Source: an uncultured Archangium sp.
GTDB taxonomy: Bacteria; Myxococcota; Myxococcia; Myxococcales; Myxococcaceae
NCBI GenBank assembly: GCA_903905455.1
Contig: CAIVGN010000225.1
Location: 25,473 to 89,472 of the forward strand
Direction of reading: 5' to 3'
Length of the DNA: 64,000 bases
The notes below the pieces were generated by a model. The model searched no databases. It was not told where the DNA came from and was given only the letters and a program-made list of their open reading frames with translations. The position numbers and the translations under genes were made by a program. This document shows positions 35,453 to 43,898 of the stretch, piece after piece (within the stretch, counting starts at the first letter, position 1; every line of letters begins with the position of its first letter).

Positions 35453-36643
35453 ATGCTCACCGCCCTCTGCCTGACCGCCGTGGTGCTCGCTGCCCCTGAT
35501 GCTGGCCCCGTGGCGCCCGATGCCGGGGTGGCACCCGCGCCCACGAAGACCCAGCTCTCGGTCTCGCAGCAGCCGGCGGTGATGGCCGAGGCCCTCGACG
35601 CGGCGCTCACCATCGCCCCCTGGCTGCCGAGCCCCGGCGCGTTCCGCGACCCGGCCAACCAGAAGGCCATCGGCAGCTCCCTCGAGGTGTTGAGCCGCCT
35701 GCGCCACCCCTTCATGCGCGGGCCCGGCGCGTCGTCCACCGGCGTGGCCGAGCTCTTCACCCAGCAGGCGACGACCGCGCGCCTCGACTTCGCCTCCGGT
35801 GGCACCGAGGCCGCGCGTCGCCGGGCGCAGGGCCTCACCCAGCTGTGCATCGCCTGTCACCTGCGCGAGCCGCGCCGCGACTTCCTCGACCCCGAGAAGC
35901 GCGTCGAGGGCCTGCACCTGCCGCCGCTGCAGCAGGCCCACTTCTACGCCGTCACCCGGCAGTTCGACCGTGCGCTCGAGGTGTGGAAGGCCGAGCTGGC
36001 GAAGCCCCGGCCCGAGACCGACGTCTTCGAGGAGCTCGAGTCGCTGCGCCTGGCCATTCGCGTCGCCGTGCGCGCCCGCGACGACGCGAAGCTGGTGCAG
36101 CAGTTGCTCGCCCCGCAGGTCAAGCGCACCGAGCTGCCCGGCTTCACCCGCCGCGAGCTCAAGCTGTGGCAGGTGGACGCCGCGGCCTGGGAAAAGGAGA
36201 GCTTCGCGCTCGCCACCCAGAAGCCCGAGGCCCTCGTGGCCCGCGCGAAGCAGCTCGCCGAGGCGAGCGGGGCGCTGACCAACATCACCCCCGCCTCCGA
36301 GCACTTCATCAAGCTGCTGCGCGCCGCCAGCTACCTCGACGAGGCCATGCGCCAGGAGCCGCAGGCCGCGTACCGTGGCGAGGCGCTGTACCTGCTGGGC
36401 GTGGTGCACGGCGCGGTGGCCGACCTCTCGCTGTGGCAGCTCGAGTGGGCCTACTTCGAGAACTGCGTGCGCGAGAACCCGGCCACCACCCTCGCCGTCA
36501 CCTGCGCCGAGCGCCTCAAGGACCGCACCTGGTTCAACTGGCGCTCGGGCAGTGACATGCCCGCCGCCACCCAGGTCGCGCTCAACGAGCTGATGGCCAT
36601 CGCCAGGGGCGCGGCGAAGGCGCCCGAGAAGAAGACGAAGTAG
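35453..36643 (+). CDS. Secreted protein with one CxxCH heme-binding motif
   Basis: 396 residues. A signal peptide (LTALCLTAVVLA) is followed by a short Asp-Ala-Gly/Pro linker. A single CIACH motif at C132-H136 predicts covalent attachment of one c-type heme, with the surrounding region otherwise alpha-helical and TPR-like (ALEVWKAELAKPRPE, EHFIKLLRAASYLDEAM). The rest does not match any cytochrome class I recognise. The heme could serve electron transfer or sensing. The kinase gene converges on it after 18 bases. Confidence 0.7.
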   Translation: MLTALCLTAVVLAAPDAGPVAPDAGVAPAPTKTQLSVSQQPAVMAEALDAALTIAPWLPSPGAFRDPANQKAIGSSLEVLSRLRHPFMRGPGASSTGVAELFTQQATTARLDFASGGTEAARRRAQGLTQLCIACHLREPRRDFLDPEKRVEGLHLPPLQQAHFYAVTRQFDRALEVWKAELAKPRPETDVFEELESLRLAIRVAVRARDDAKLVQQLLAPQVKRTELPGFTRRELKLWQVDAAAWEKESFALATQKPEALVARAKQLAEASGALTNITPASEHFIKLLRAASYLDEAMRQEPQAAYRGEALYLLGVVHGAVADLSLWQLEWAYFENCVRENPATTLAVTCAERLKDRTWFNWRSGSDMPAATQVALNELMAIARGAAKAPEKKTK

Positions 36644-36661
36644 CCGCCGGGCGGCGGTGGG

Positions 36662-38518
36662 TCACTGCAGCTTGAGGCGCTTCACCGTCGCCTGGTTGGC
36701 GACGATGTCCACCTCGATGGTGTGCTCGAGGTTCTGCTCGCTGTTGACCAGGCGCAGCGTGTGGCGACCGGCCGGAAGCGAGATGCCCAGCAGCGGCGTG
36801 TCGCCCAGCTTCTTGCCGCCGAGGAACACCGTGGTCCACGGCACGGTGTCGAGCTTGAGCGTGCCCTTGGCGGTCTTCACGGCCACCGGCTCGGGCTTCT
36901 TGACGGTGGTGGGGTCGGGGCTCGCCTCGACGACCGGCAGGTGCTCCAGCTTGAGGACCACCTCGAGGCGCTCGCCGGATGCCAGGCGCACGGTGCGCTT
37001 CTCGGGCACGAGGCCCGCGGCGTCGACCTCGATGGTGTGCTCGCCCGCGGCCAGGGTGAAGGGGCTGGCGCCGCGGCTCGCGCCGTCGATGCGCACCAGG
37101 GCGTCTGCCGGCGTCACCACCACCGCCAGCGTGGCGCTGGCCGCGACGGGCGTTCCGGCGTCGACCACGGCCGGGAGTTCGGCCTGGGCCGAGCGCATGG
37201 CGAACCAGCCGACGACGGCCACGAAGGCGAGGGCCACGGCAGCGAGCACGAAGGGCAGCGGCCCGCGGCTCCCCTTGGGCAACTCGGGCGGCGCTTCGGG
37301 GAAGGGGCTCGGCGTCGGCGCGTGCGTGGCGTGCCCCGCGACCGGGGGCCGTGACGGCACCGGCAGCGGGAGCCGGGCGGTGGCGTCGAACGAGAGCGAG
37401 ACCTCTTCGGCCGCGGGCGCTGCGGGCTTCACCGCGGGGTACAGGCCGCTGGAGCGCGCGCCCTTCGCGACGCTGCTCGACCCGCTCTCGGAGGTGGCGG
37501 TGAAGGCGTTGGTGGGGATCTGCCCGGGCGTCAGCTCGCCGCGCTTGGCCGCCTCGATGAGGTTCTTCCGCGTGGCGATGCGCTCCGCGAAGATCACCCG
37601 CATGAAGTCGGCCACGTCGCCGCTGGTGGTGCGCGCGCCCGTCGACACCAGCCAGTCGTCGAGGGCCACCTGCAGCTCGCGCGCGCTCTGGTACCGGTTC
37701 TCGGGGAACGCGGCCATGGCCCGGGCGATGATCTCGTCGAGCACCGGCGGCACGTCGGGGCGCCGCTCGCTGGCCCGGGCGAAGGCGAGGGAGGTGGTGA
37801 TCTTCGTGAGGATCTCCAGCTCGTTCATGCGCGGGAAGAGGCGGGTGCGCGTGACCAACTCGAAGAGACAGACCCCCAGGGCGAACACGTCGCTGCGCGC
37901 GTCGACGGCCTCGGCCCGGCCCTGCTCGGGGGCCATGTAGGCCAGCTTGCCCTTGAGCTTGCCGCTCGAGGTGGCGTGCGAGGCCACCTTCGCGATGCCG
38001 AAGTCGACCAGCTTGATGGTGCCGTCCATCGTGACCAGCAGGTTCTGCGGGCTCACGTCGCGGTGCACGATGCACAAGGGCGTGCCGTCGTCGGAGGTGC
38101 GGGTGTGGGCGTAGTGCAGGCCCTCGGCCGACCAGGCGATCAACCGCGCGGCGAGCTGATCCGACAGCGGCTTCTCCTGGCGGCGTGCTTCCCTGTACAC
38201 GCCCCACAGGCTCTCGCCGTCGACGAACTCCATGACGATGAAGAACGAGCCGTCCTCTTCACCCAGCTCGTAGACCTGCACGATGTGAGGGTGCGTGAGC
38301 TGCGCGGCGAGCCTCGCCTCGGTGAGGAACATCTCGACGTGGTCGGGGTCCTCTTCCAGCGCGCCCACCATGCGCTTGATGACCACCAGCTTCTCGAAGC
38401 CCCGCACCCCGGGTTGCCGCGCCAGCCAGATCTCCGCCATGCCCCCCGACGCGAGCGGCGTGAGGAGTTGGTAACGACCGACGGTGGTTTGGGGGAGCCA
38501 GGGGCCGGCGCGCGACAC
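36662..38518 (-). CDS. Ser/Thr protein kinase with PEGA repeats
   Basis: 618 residues from a GTG. The kinase domain (about 16-290) has a Gly-rich loop LASGGMAEIW, K48, catalytic HRDVSPQN (152-159) and DFG (172-174), all intact. A Pro/Ala-rich linker leads to one transmembrane helix at about 421-441. The exterior carries two PEGA-like beta repeats (ADALVRIDGASRGASPFTL near 470 and VPWTTVFLGGKKLGDTPL near 560), which are thought to bind cell-wall or surface ligands. This is the standard myxobacterial receptor kinase layout. It shares a 58-base divergent promoter region with the gene at 38577, whose product may be functionally tied to it. Confidence 0.93.
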   Translation of the reverse strand: MSRAGPWLPQTTVGRYQLLTPLASGGMAEIWLARQPGVRGFEKLVVIKRMVGALEEDPDHVEMFLTEARLAAQLTHPHIVQVYELGEEDGSFFIVMEFVDGESLWGVYREARRQEKPLSDQLAARLIAWSAEGLHYAHTRTSDDGTPLCIVHRDVSPQNLLVTMDGTIKLVDFGIAKVASHATSSGKLKGKLAYMAPEQGRAEAVDARSDVFALGVCLFELVTRTRLFPRMNELEILTKITTSLAFARASERRPDVPPVLDEIIARAMAAFPENRYQSARELQVALDDWLVSTGARTTSGDVADFMRVIFAERIATRKNLIEAAKRGELTPGQIPTNAFTATSESGSSSVAKGARSSGLYPAVKPAAPAAEEVSLSFDATARLPLPVPSRPPVAGHATHAPTPSPFPEAPPELPKGSRGPLPFVLAAVALAFVAVVGWFAMRSAQAELPAVVDAGTPVAASATLAVVVTPADALVRIDGASRGASPFTLAAGEHTIEVDAAGLVPEKRTVRLASGERLEVVLKLEHLPVVEASPDPTTVKKPEPVAVKTAKGTLKLDTVPWTTVFLGGKKLGDTPLLGISLPAGRHTLRLVNSEQNLEHTIEVDIVANQATVKRLKLQ

Positions 38519-38576
38519 AGGTGGGGGAGTGTGGAGCCTCTACGCGCCGTGTCAATCGGTGTACGCTGCGGCGCTC

Positions 38577-39596
38577 ATGTACGCGGCTCTCGTCTTGTCC
38601 CTCGTGGTCACGGCTGCCTCACCTCCGAGCCAGCGACTGGCGGAGGCCAAGCAGCTCGTCGAAGACCTCCAGTACGACAAGGCCCTCAAGGCCGTGGACG
38701 CGGCGCTGGCGCAGAACGTGGAAATCGACCGCGACACGCTGCGCGGGCTCTACGAGCTGGCCGCCATCTCGGCCGCTACCCTCGACAGGCCGGCGCGGGC
38801 CCGCGAGGCGTTCTCGGTGCTGCTCTCGTTGGTGCCCGACTACCAGCTTTCCAAGAACCTCCCGCCGCGCACCCGCACGCCCTTCTTCGAGGCCCGGTCG
38901 TGGGCTGAGAACAACCCGCCCCTCTCGGTGCAGGTGGAACCGACGCGCAACGCCGAGCGAATCACCGCGTTGGCCCTCACCGTGAAGGACAACCCGCTGG
39001 TGCCCGCGCGCTCGGTGCGCATCACCCTCGGGCGCGCCGGCAGGGAGGACCAGGTGGTGACCCTCAAGCTCGAGGCGCACCAGGCCACGGTGGCGGTCGA
39101 CGCGCCCGCGGTGAAGTGGAAGGTCGAGGTGCTGGGCGACAAGGGCGTCCTCCACGTGGCCACCGGCGAGGCCAGGCCCCCGGAGCCGGTGGTCGAGCTG
39201 CTCCCGCCGCCGCTCCCACCACTCGCGGGGACCCAGGGCGCGGCGGGGGGCGGGTGGGCCCGCACCGCCGGCATCGTCGTCGGCGCGGTCGGCGCCGCGG
39301 CCCTGGTGGGCGGCGGCATCGTCGGTGGGCTGTCGGCCGATGCCCGGGCCCGCATCGCCCGGGCCGAGCGCGACGCCGCGGGCGTCGTCACCGGCCTCAC
39401 CCAGCGCCAGGCTTCCGAGCTCGACGCCGCGGCCATCACCCAGGCGAAGATTGCCAACGGCCTCTTCGTCGCCGGCGGGGTATTGGCGGCCGCGGGGGTG
39501 GGCCTCATCCTCATCGACCTGGGCAGCGCCCCGAAGGCGGCCTCGGTCACGGTGCTGCTCTCACCCTTGACGGGCTCGGTCAGCGGGCGGTTCTGA
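38577..39596 (+). CDS. TPR-like secreted protein with C-terminal membrane segments
   Basis: 339 residues from the ATG at 38577. N-terminal signal peptide, then a helical tetratricopeptide-like part (RLAEAKQLVEDLQYDKALKA) up to about residue 110, a beta-rich region around 120-205, a Pro-rich linker and two hydrophobic segments (about 224-245 and 295-318). Similar proteins in myxobacteria sit next to PEGA kinases. It is divergent from such a kinase here and converges on the MopE-like gene 18 bases beyond its stop. No catalytic motif seen. Confidence 0.7.
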   Translation: MYAALVLSLVVTAASPPSQRLAEAKQLVEDLQYDKALKAVDAALAQNVEIDRDTLRGLYELAAISAATLDRPARAREAFSVLLSLVPDYQLSKNLPPRTRTPFFEARSWAENNPPLSVQVEPTRNAERITALALTVKDNPLVPARSVRITLGRAGREDQVVTLKLEAHQATVAVDAPAVKWKVEVLGDKGVLHVATGEARPPEPVVELLPPPLPPLAGTQGAAGGGWARTAGIVVGAVGAAALVGGGIVGGLSADARARIARAERDAAGVVTGLTQRQASELDAAAITQAKIANGLFVAGGVLAAAGVGLILIDLGSAPKAASVTVLLSPLTGSVSGRF

Positions 39597-39614
39597 GCCC
39601 ACCCACCGAGTTGC

Positions 39615-41708
39615 TCAGTAGTGGCAGAGGTCGGGCGTGGAGCCGCTGTAGCAGCTGGCGCCGGTGGACGTGCGACCGCAGGCGTCGCTGTCGGCGCTGC
39701 AGCTGCAGCGGTTGGTGCTGCAGGTCTGGCGGACACCGCTGACGGGCGTCGGGCACTGCGAGGAAAAGCCCCCGGGGCAGGTGCAGGAGCCCGAGACGTA
39801 GGCGCCCCCGCTGACCGCGGTGCAGCTCCCCGACGCGCAGCTCACCCCGCACACGCCGCAGTTGGCCGCGTCGTTCGTGAGGTCCTTGCAGGCGATGGCG
39901 GTGGCCGCCGTCGAGCAGCACACCCTGCCCACCGCACCGCAGCGCTTGTGGAGACAGTCGGGATCGAGGCAGTCGACCAGGGCGTCGCCGTCGTTGTCGA
40001 GGCCGTCGTCGCACAGCGTCTCGGTCAGCGCGCCTGCGTCGGCGCTCGCGCAGTTGGCCGCCGCGGCGCAGTTCGAGTCGGCGCAGTCGACGAGGCCGTC
40101 GCAGTCGTTGTCGAGCGCGTCGCTGCAGCTGGTCTCGGTGGCCTGCACCCCGCCGTCGGCCATGAGGCAGGCGCAGGTGCCCGCCGCGCACTTGCGCCCG
40201 TTGAGGCCGCAGGCCTGGCCGGTGCACGCTGATTCCTGGCAGTCGACGAGCCCGTCGCAGTCGTTGTCGCGGGTGTCGTTGCACAGGGTCTCGGATGCCT
40301 GCACCGTGCCCCCGTCGACCAGGCAGGAACAGGAGGTGCCCACGCAGGTGCGCCCGAAGCTGCCGCACGCCTGGCCGTTGCAGGCGCTCTCGGCGCAGTC
40401 GCGCAGGCCATCGCAGTCGTTGTCCAGGGCGTCGTTGCAGGTGGTCTCGTTGGCCTGGCCCGCGCCGCCGTCGGGCATCAGGCACTGGCAGCTGCCGCTC
40501 TTGCACGCGCGCCCGTTGAGCCCGCAGCTGCGCCCGGTGCAGTCGGTGTCGAGGCAGTCGCGCAGCCCGTCACAGTCGTTGTCGACGGAGTCGCTGCAGC
40601 TCTCGTTGCTCGCCGCGGTCTGGCCGGCGCAGCTGCCGTAGGCGAGGCCGCCGTCGCTCGCCGCGGCGCAGGTCTGGGTGCCGCGGGCGCACACCCCGAG
40701 GCACGCCCCGCCGTCGCTGGGGCACGCCGACGAGGAGCCCGACCAGCAGGTGACGGTGGCGCTGAGCACGCAGGTGCAGCCGTTCTCCGCGAAGCCGTCG
40801 CAGTTGTTGTCCAGGCCGTCGCCGCAGATCTCCGTGGCCGCGTAGCCGGGCGGCGGGTTGGTGGTGAAGTCGCAGGCCAGCTCCGCCCCGCCGCTGCACA
40901 CCTTGTTCGCCGAGGCGCACACGCCGACCCCGCACGGGGCGGTCTGCACGTTCTCGTCGACCTCGCCGTTGCAGTCGTCGTCGACGCCGTTGCACGACTC
41001 GCGCACCGCGGGGAGCACCTGGCCGACGCACTGGGTGCCGGCGGGCAGGGCGCAGTTCCAGGTGCCGGCATGGCAGGCCCCGGTGCCAGGGGTGAAGGGG
41101 GTGCCCTGGTAGCAGCCGTAGCCGGTGGTGCACGGGCAGCTCGTCGTGTCGGGGAGCCCGTCGCAGTCGGTGTCCTTGCCGTCGCAGAACTCGAGCTGCG
41201 GCACGTGCACGTCGTCGCAGCCCGCGGCCAACACCCCGTTGACGCAGGCCTGGAGCCCGGCCGCGCAACCCGCGCCGCCATCGTACGGGTAGCGCAGCGT
41301 CGGCGAGTCGAGGCCCAGCGGGTAACAGGTCACGCCGACGCCGGTGCAGGGGCAGCCGTCATCGAGGATGCCGTTGCAGTTGTCGTCGACCTGGTCGCCG
41401 CACACCTCGGGGTGCCCGGCGCAGCCCGCGTCGAACACCTCGGCTCCGCCGCCGCCCGTCGCCCCGCCGCCCCCGGTCGCGCTGCCGCCGCCCGTCGCGC
41501 CGCCGCCGGTCGTCCCGCCGCCTGCGCCGTCGCCCTGGCACAGGCCGCTCACGCAGGTGTTGCCGGGCGCACAGTCCTGGTCGTTGCGGCACGCGTACTG
41601 TTGGTTCTCGTAGTGGGTCGATTCGACGGAGCACCCGCCCACGAGACCGAGGGTAAAGCTGAGGCCGGCGGCCACGACGACGCGCGAATCGAGTTTCACC
41701 GGCTGCAC
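39615..41708 (-). CDS. MopE-like Cys-rich surface lipoprotein with Asp/Asn-Cys repeats
   Basis: 697 residues from a GTG. Lipobox LGLVGGC, then a Thr-Gly-Gly-Gly linker (coded by 41457-41525). Thereafter at least nine copies of a motif like CxDxxDNDCDGLxDC appear, the putative metal-binding repeat known from the copper-binding MopE protein of methanotrophs and very common in myxobacteria; acidic residues and paired Cys suit Ca or Cu binding and disulfides. Spacers of the type ACGLNGRACxxGxCxC alternate with them. Predicted to lie on the outer surface. It is the last gene of a four-gene run beginning at 45214; the vWA gene ends 24 bases upstream of its start. Confidence 0.85.
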   Translation of the reverse strand: MQPVKLDSRVVVAAGLSFTLGLVGGCSVESTHYENQQYACRNDQDCAPGNTCVSGLCQGDGAGGGTTGGGATGGGSATGGGGATGGGGAEVFDAGCAGHPEVCGDQVDDNCNGILDDGCPCTGVGVTCYPLGLDSPTLRYPYDGGAGCAAGLQACVNGVLAAGCDDVHVPQLEFCDGKDTDCDGLPDTTSCPCTTGYGCYQGTPFTPGTGACHAGTWNCALPAGTQCVGQVLPAVRESCNGVDDDCNGEVDENVQTAPCGVGVCASANKVCSGGAELACDFTTNPPPGYAATEICGDGLDNNCDGFAENGCTCVLSATVTCWSGSSSACPSDGGACLGVCARGTQTCAAASDGGLAYGSCAGQTAASNESCSDSVDNDCDGLRDCLDTDCTGRSCGLNGRACKSGSCQCLMPDGGAGQANETTCNDALDNDCDGLRDCAESACNGQACGSFGRTCVGTSCSCLVDGGTVQASETLCNDTRDNDCDGLVDCQESACTGQACGLNGRKCAAGTCACLMADGGVQATETSCSDALDNDCDGLVDCADSNCAAAANCASADAGALTETLCDDGLDNDGDALVDCLDPDCLHKRCGAVGRVCCSTAATAIACKDLTNDAANCGVCGVSCASGSCTAVSGGAYVSGSCTCPGGFSSQCPTPVSGVRQTCSTNRCSCSADSDACGRTSTGASCYSGSTPDLCHY

Positions 41709-41732
41709 CCTAGTACGGGTGCGTCAGCTCCA

Positions 41733-42878
41733 TCAGTAGGCAACTCCGGCCCTGGCCGCCGAGCGCTTGACCGACTCGAAGACCTGGTCGTCGAAGGAGT
41801 CCTTCTTCTTCTCCACCGCGCCCTTGAGGAAGGCGTCGCGCTTCTTCGAGAGCTCGGCCACCTGGCCCTGGAGCGCCTGCTGCTCGGCGTTCTGCTTGCG
41901 CACGTAGGCCTCGCGCTCACCCCTGGGCAGCGCCTTGAGCGTCGCGGGGAGCTCGTCTTCGCTCAGGGTGTTGACCTTCTCGGGCGCCGCGTTCAGGGTC
42001 ACTGCGCCGCGGGCACGCACCACCTCGGTGGCCGGCGCCGACGGGGCAGACTTGCTCTTGAAGGCCGCGCGGTCCGACGAGACCGAGGAGGGCATCGCCT
42101 TGAGCGCGCTGAGCTCGGCGTTGCCTTCGCGCTGGGCCAGGGCCGAGCCACCGACCAGGGTCTTGTCGGCGATCTCCGCGTTGAGCTTGGCGATGTCGGT
42201 GTCGAAGGGCGTGGCCACGGCGACCATGCCGCCGGACTGCTGGATGGACACGTAGCTCCCGTCGGCGAGCAGCGAGAGGTCGCGGAAGAGGTTCTCGGTG
42301 GTGACGTCGGTGCCGCAGCGCACGGTGTTGACCACGATGCCCTGGCCGATGGACTTCTTCGCCCACACCCGCGTGTTCCAGCCGTCGTTGTAGTCGTCGT
42401 GGGCGGGGGCATCACCGACGAGGAAGATCATCTTCGCGGCCTTGGGGTCCTGGCTCCAGGACATGAGGGAGACGGCCTCGCCCAGCGCGCGGCCCACGTG
42501 CTCGGGCCCGTCACCGCCGCCACCGGCCTGGAAGCCCTGGAGGTTCGTGTACACCCCGTCGAGGTCCTCGCTCAGGTCGAAGCGCTTGGTCACGTAGTCG
42601 TCGGTCTTGTCGCGGTAGCCGACCAGGCCCACGCGAATGCGCGGCGTGGGCGTGCCCGAGGCCATGCGCGAAGCGATGGACCAGATCTTCTGCTTGGCGC
42701 CCTCGATGAGGCCGCCCATCGAACCGGTGGTGTCGAGCACGAAGACCACGTCGAGGGTGGGCCTCGCGGCGCGGGCCTCGGTGGTCACGGGCGGGGGCGC
42801 GGGGTCGGCGGCGAAGGCCGGGGCAGCGAGCGCGGAAGACAGCAGCACGGCGCGGAAGATTCGGGGCAGGGTGGGCAT
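41733..42878 (-). CDS. Secreted von Willebrand factor A domain protein
   Basis: 381 residues from the ATG at 42876-42878 (an upstream start at 42905 exists). A signal peptide (AVLLSSALAAPAFA) precedes a vWA domain whose metal-ion-dependent adhesion site is present as D49-TTGSM. VGLVGYRDKTDDYVTKRFDL and FLVGDAPAHDDYND match the bacterial vWA group often found in Ca/Mg-dependent surface complexes. The last 90 residues are a charged coiled coil. It lies 33 bases downstream of the SIR2-like gene and 24 bases upstream of the MopE-like gene, all one strand. Confidence 0.85.
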   Translation of the reverse strand: MPTLPRIFRAVLLSSALAAPAFAADPAPPPVTTEARAARPTLDVVFVLDTTGSMGGLIEGAKQKIWSIASRMASGTPTPRIRVGLVGYRDKTDDYVTKRFDLSEDLDGVYTNLQGFQAGGGGDGPEHVGRALGEAVSLMSWSQDPKAAKMIFLVGDAPAHDDYNDGWNTRVWAKKSIGQGIVVNTVRCGTDVTTENLFRDLSLLADGSYVSIQQSGGMVAVATPFDTDIAKLNAEIADKTLVGGSALAQREGNAELSALKAMPSSVSSDRAAFKSKSAPSAPATEVVRARGAVTLNAAPEKVNTLSEDELPATLKALPRGEREAYVRKQNAEQQALQGQVAELSKKRDAFLKGAVEKKKDSFDDQVFESVKRSAARAGVAY

Positions 42879-42911
42879 GGCGAGCAGGAACGCGCGCCCT
42901 TCCACTTCGAT

Positions 42912-43898
42912 CTACCAGCGCAGCGTGCCCTGCAATTTCTTCCACCCCGCGCCGAAGTCGGTGAACTCCAGCAGGGTCAGGCCCAGCAGCTCGGCGGTGC
43001 GGGCCAGGGTGTCCCAGGCGGCGAGGGCCTCGGGGCGCTCGCTGGGCGCCGGCTGCCGGGCGAAGATGAACGCCGGCGGGCGCTTGCGCTCGGGCCGCCG
43101 CGCGAGGAACCGGGCGCGCTGGGCCAGCAGCCACCACAGGGTCCACTCCTCGCGGGTCAGCGAGAGGCCGATGAACAGCAGGGGGCGCTCGAGCATCGTG
43201 GCCACCCAGGTGTCGAGGTTCGTCGAGGGCCGGGGAACCGGGCGCCGGGCGTGGGCGTCGAAGGCGGCCTGCATGGCGGCGATGCGCGAGCCGTAGGCGT
43301 GGGCGCCCAGCACGATGGAGTCGGGGTCGACGAGGTGCCCGTGCGGGTACCACAGCGTGGTGGTGCCCCTCGTGGCGGCGAGCGAGGCCCGGGTGGACTT
43401 GCCGCGCACCCGGGGCTTCGGGCTCGCGCCTTCGGGCAGCAGCACGTTGTCGAAGTTGAAGGACATCACGTCGGCGTAGCCCCGCCCGAGGAAGGCCTCG
43501 ACGAAGGGCCTCGCCAGCGCGACGGTCGAGTCGTCTTCCCGCAGGCGCCGGGCGACGCTGCGGCGCAGCTTGCGCTCCCACCCGTGGGCCGCGGGGCCCT
43601 TGAGGCCGTGGCGCGCGGTCAACTCGGTGACCATCGCGTCCCACAGCAGGGTGGTCTGGCCGGGAATGGCGAGGCGCTGCGCGGCGTGCGGGGCGCAGGC
43701 GAACTCGGCCGCCACGCCGTCGAGCAGCGCGGGCCAGTCCACCGGCCGCGGGCGCTCGAGGTTCAAGGCCGAGGCGCCGGCCGCGGCGGCCTGGGTGACG
43801 AAGCCCGAGCCCAGCACCGGCACCAGCACCCGCGCGTCACGGGCGATGAGCCGCTCGAGGTGTTGCCAGGGGGCCGTCAGGGCGGGCTCCGTGCTCAC
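42912..43898 (-). CDS. SIR2-like domain protein
   Basis: 328 residues from the GTG at 43896-43898, which overlaps the upstream stop (GTGA). Visible SIR2-type elements: the nucleotide loop VLVPVLGSGFV near 24-34, DVMSFNFDNVLL around 143-154 (N148 and D150 at the position of the sirtuin NxD), H186/H188 in LWYPHGHLV and PLLFIGLSLTREEW near 250. This is the compact SIR2-like fold used by many NAD-consuming defence and signalling enzymes rather than by classical deacetylases; I see no zinc-finger Cys quartet. The enzymatic motifs look intact. Its tight coupling to a secreted nuclease-like gene is unusual. Confidence 0.78.
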   Translation of the reverse strand: MSTEPALTAPWQHLERLIARDARVLVPVLGSGFVTQAAAAGASALNLERPRPVDWPALLDGVAAEFACAPHAAQRLAIPGQTTLLWDAMVTELTARHGLKGPAAHGWERKLRRSVARRLREDDSTVALARPFVEAFLGRGYADVMSFNFDNVLLPEGASPKPRVRGKSTRASLAATRGTTTLWYPHGHLVDPDSIVLGAHAYGSRIAAMQAAFDAHARRPVPRPSTNLDTWVATMLERPLLFIGLSLTREEWTLWWLLAQRARFLARRPERKRPPAFIFARQPAPSERPEALAAWDTLARTAELLGLTLLEFTDFGAGWKKLQGTLRW

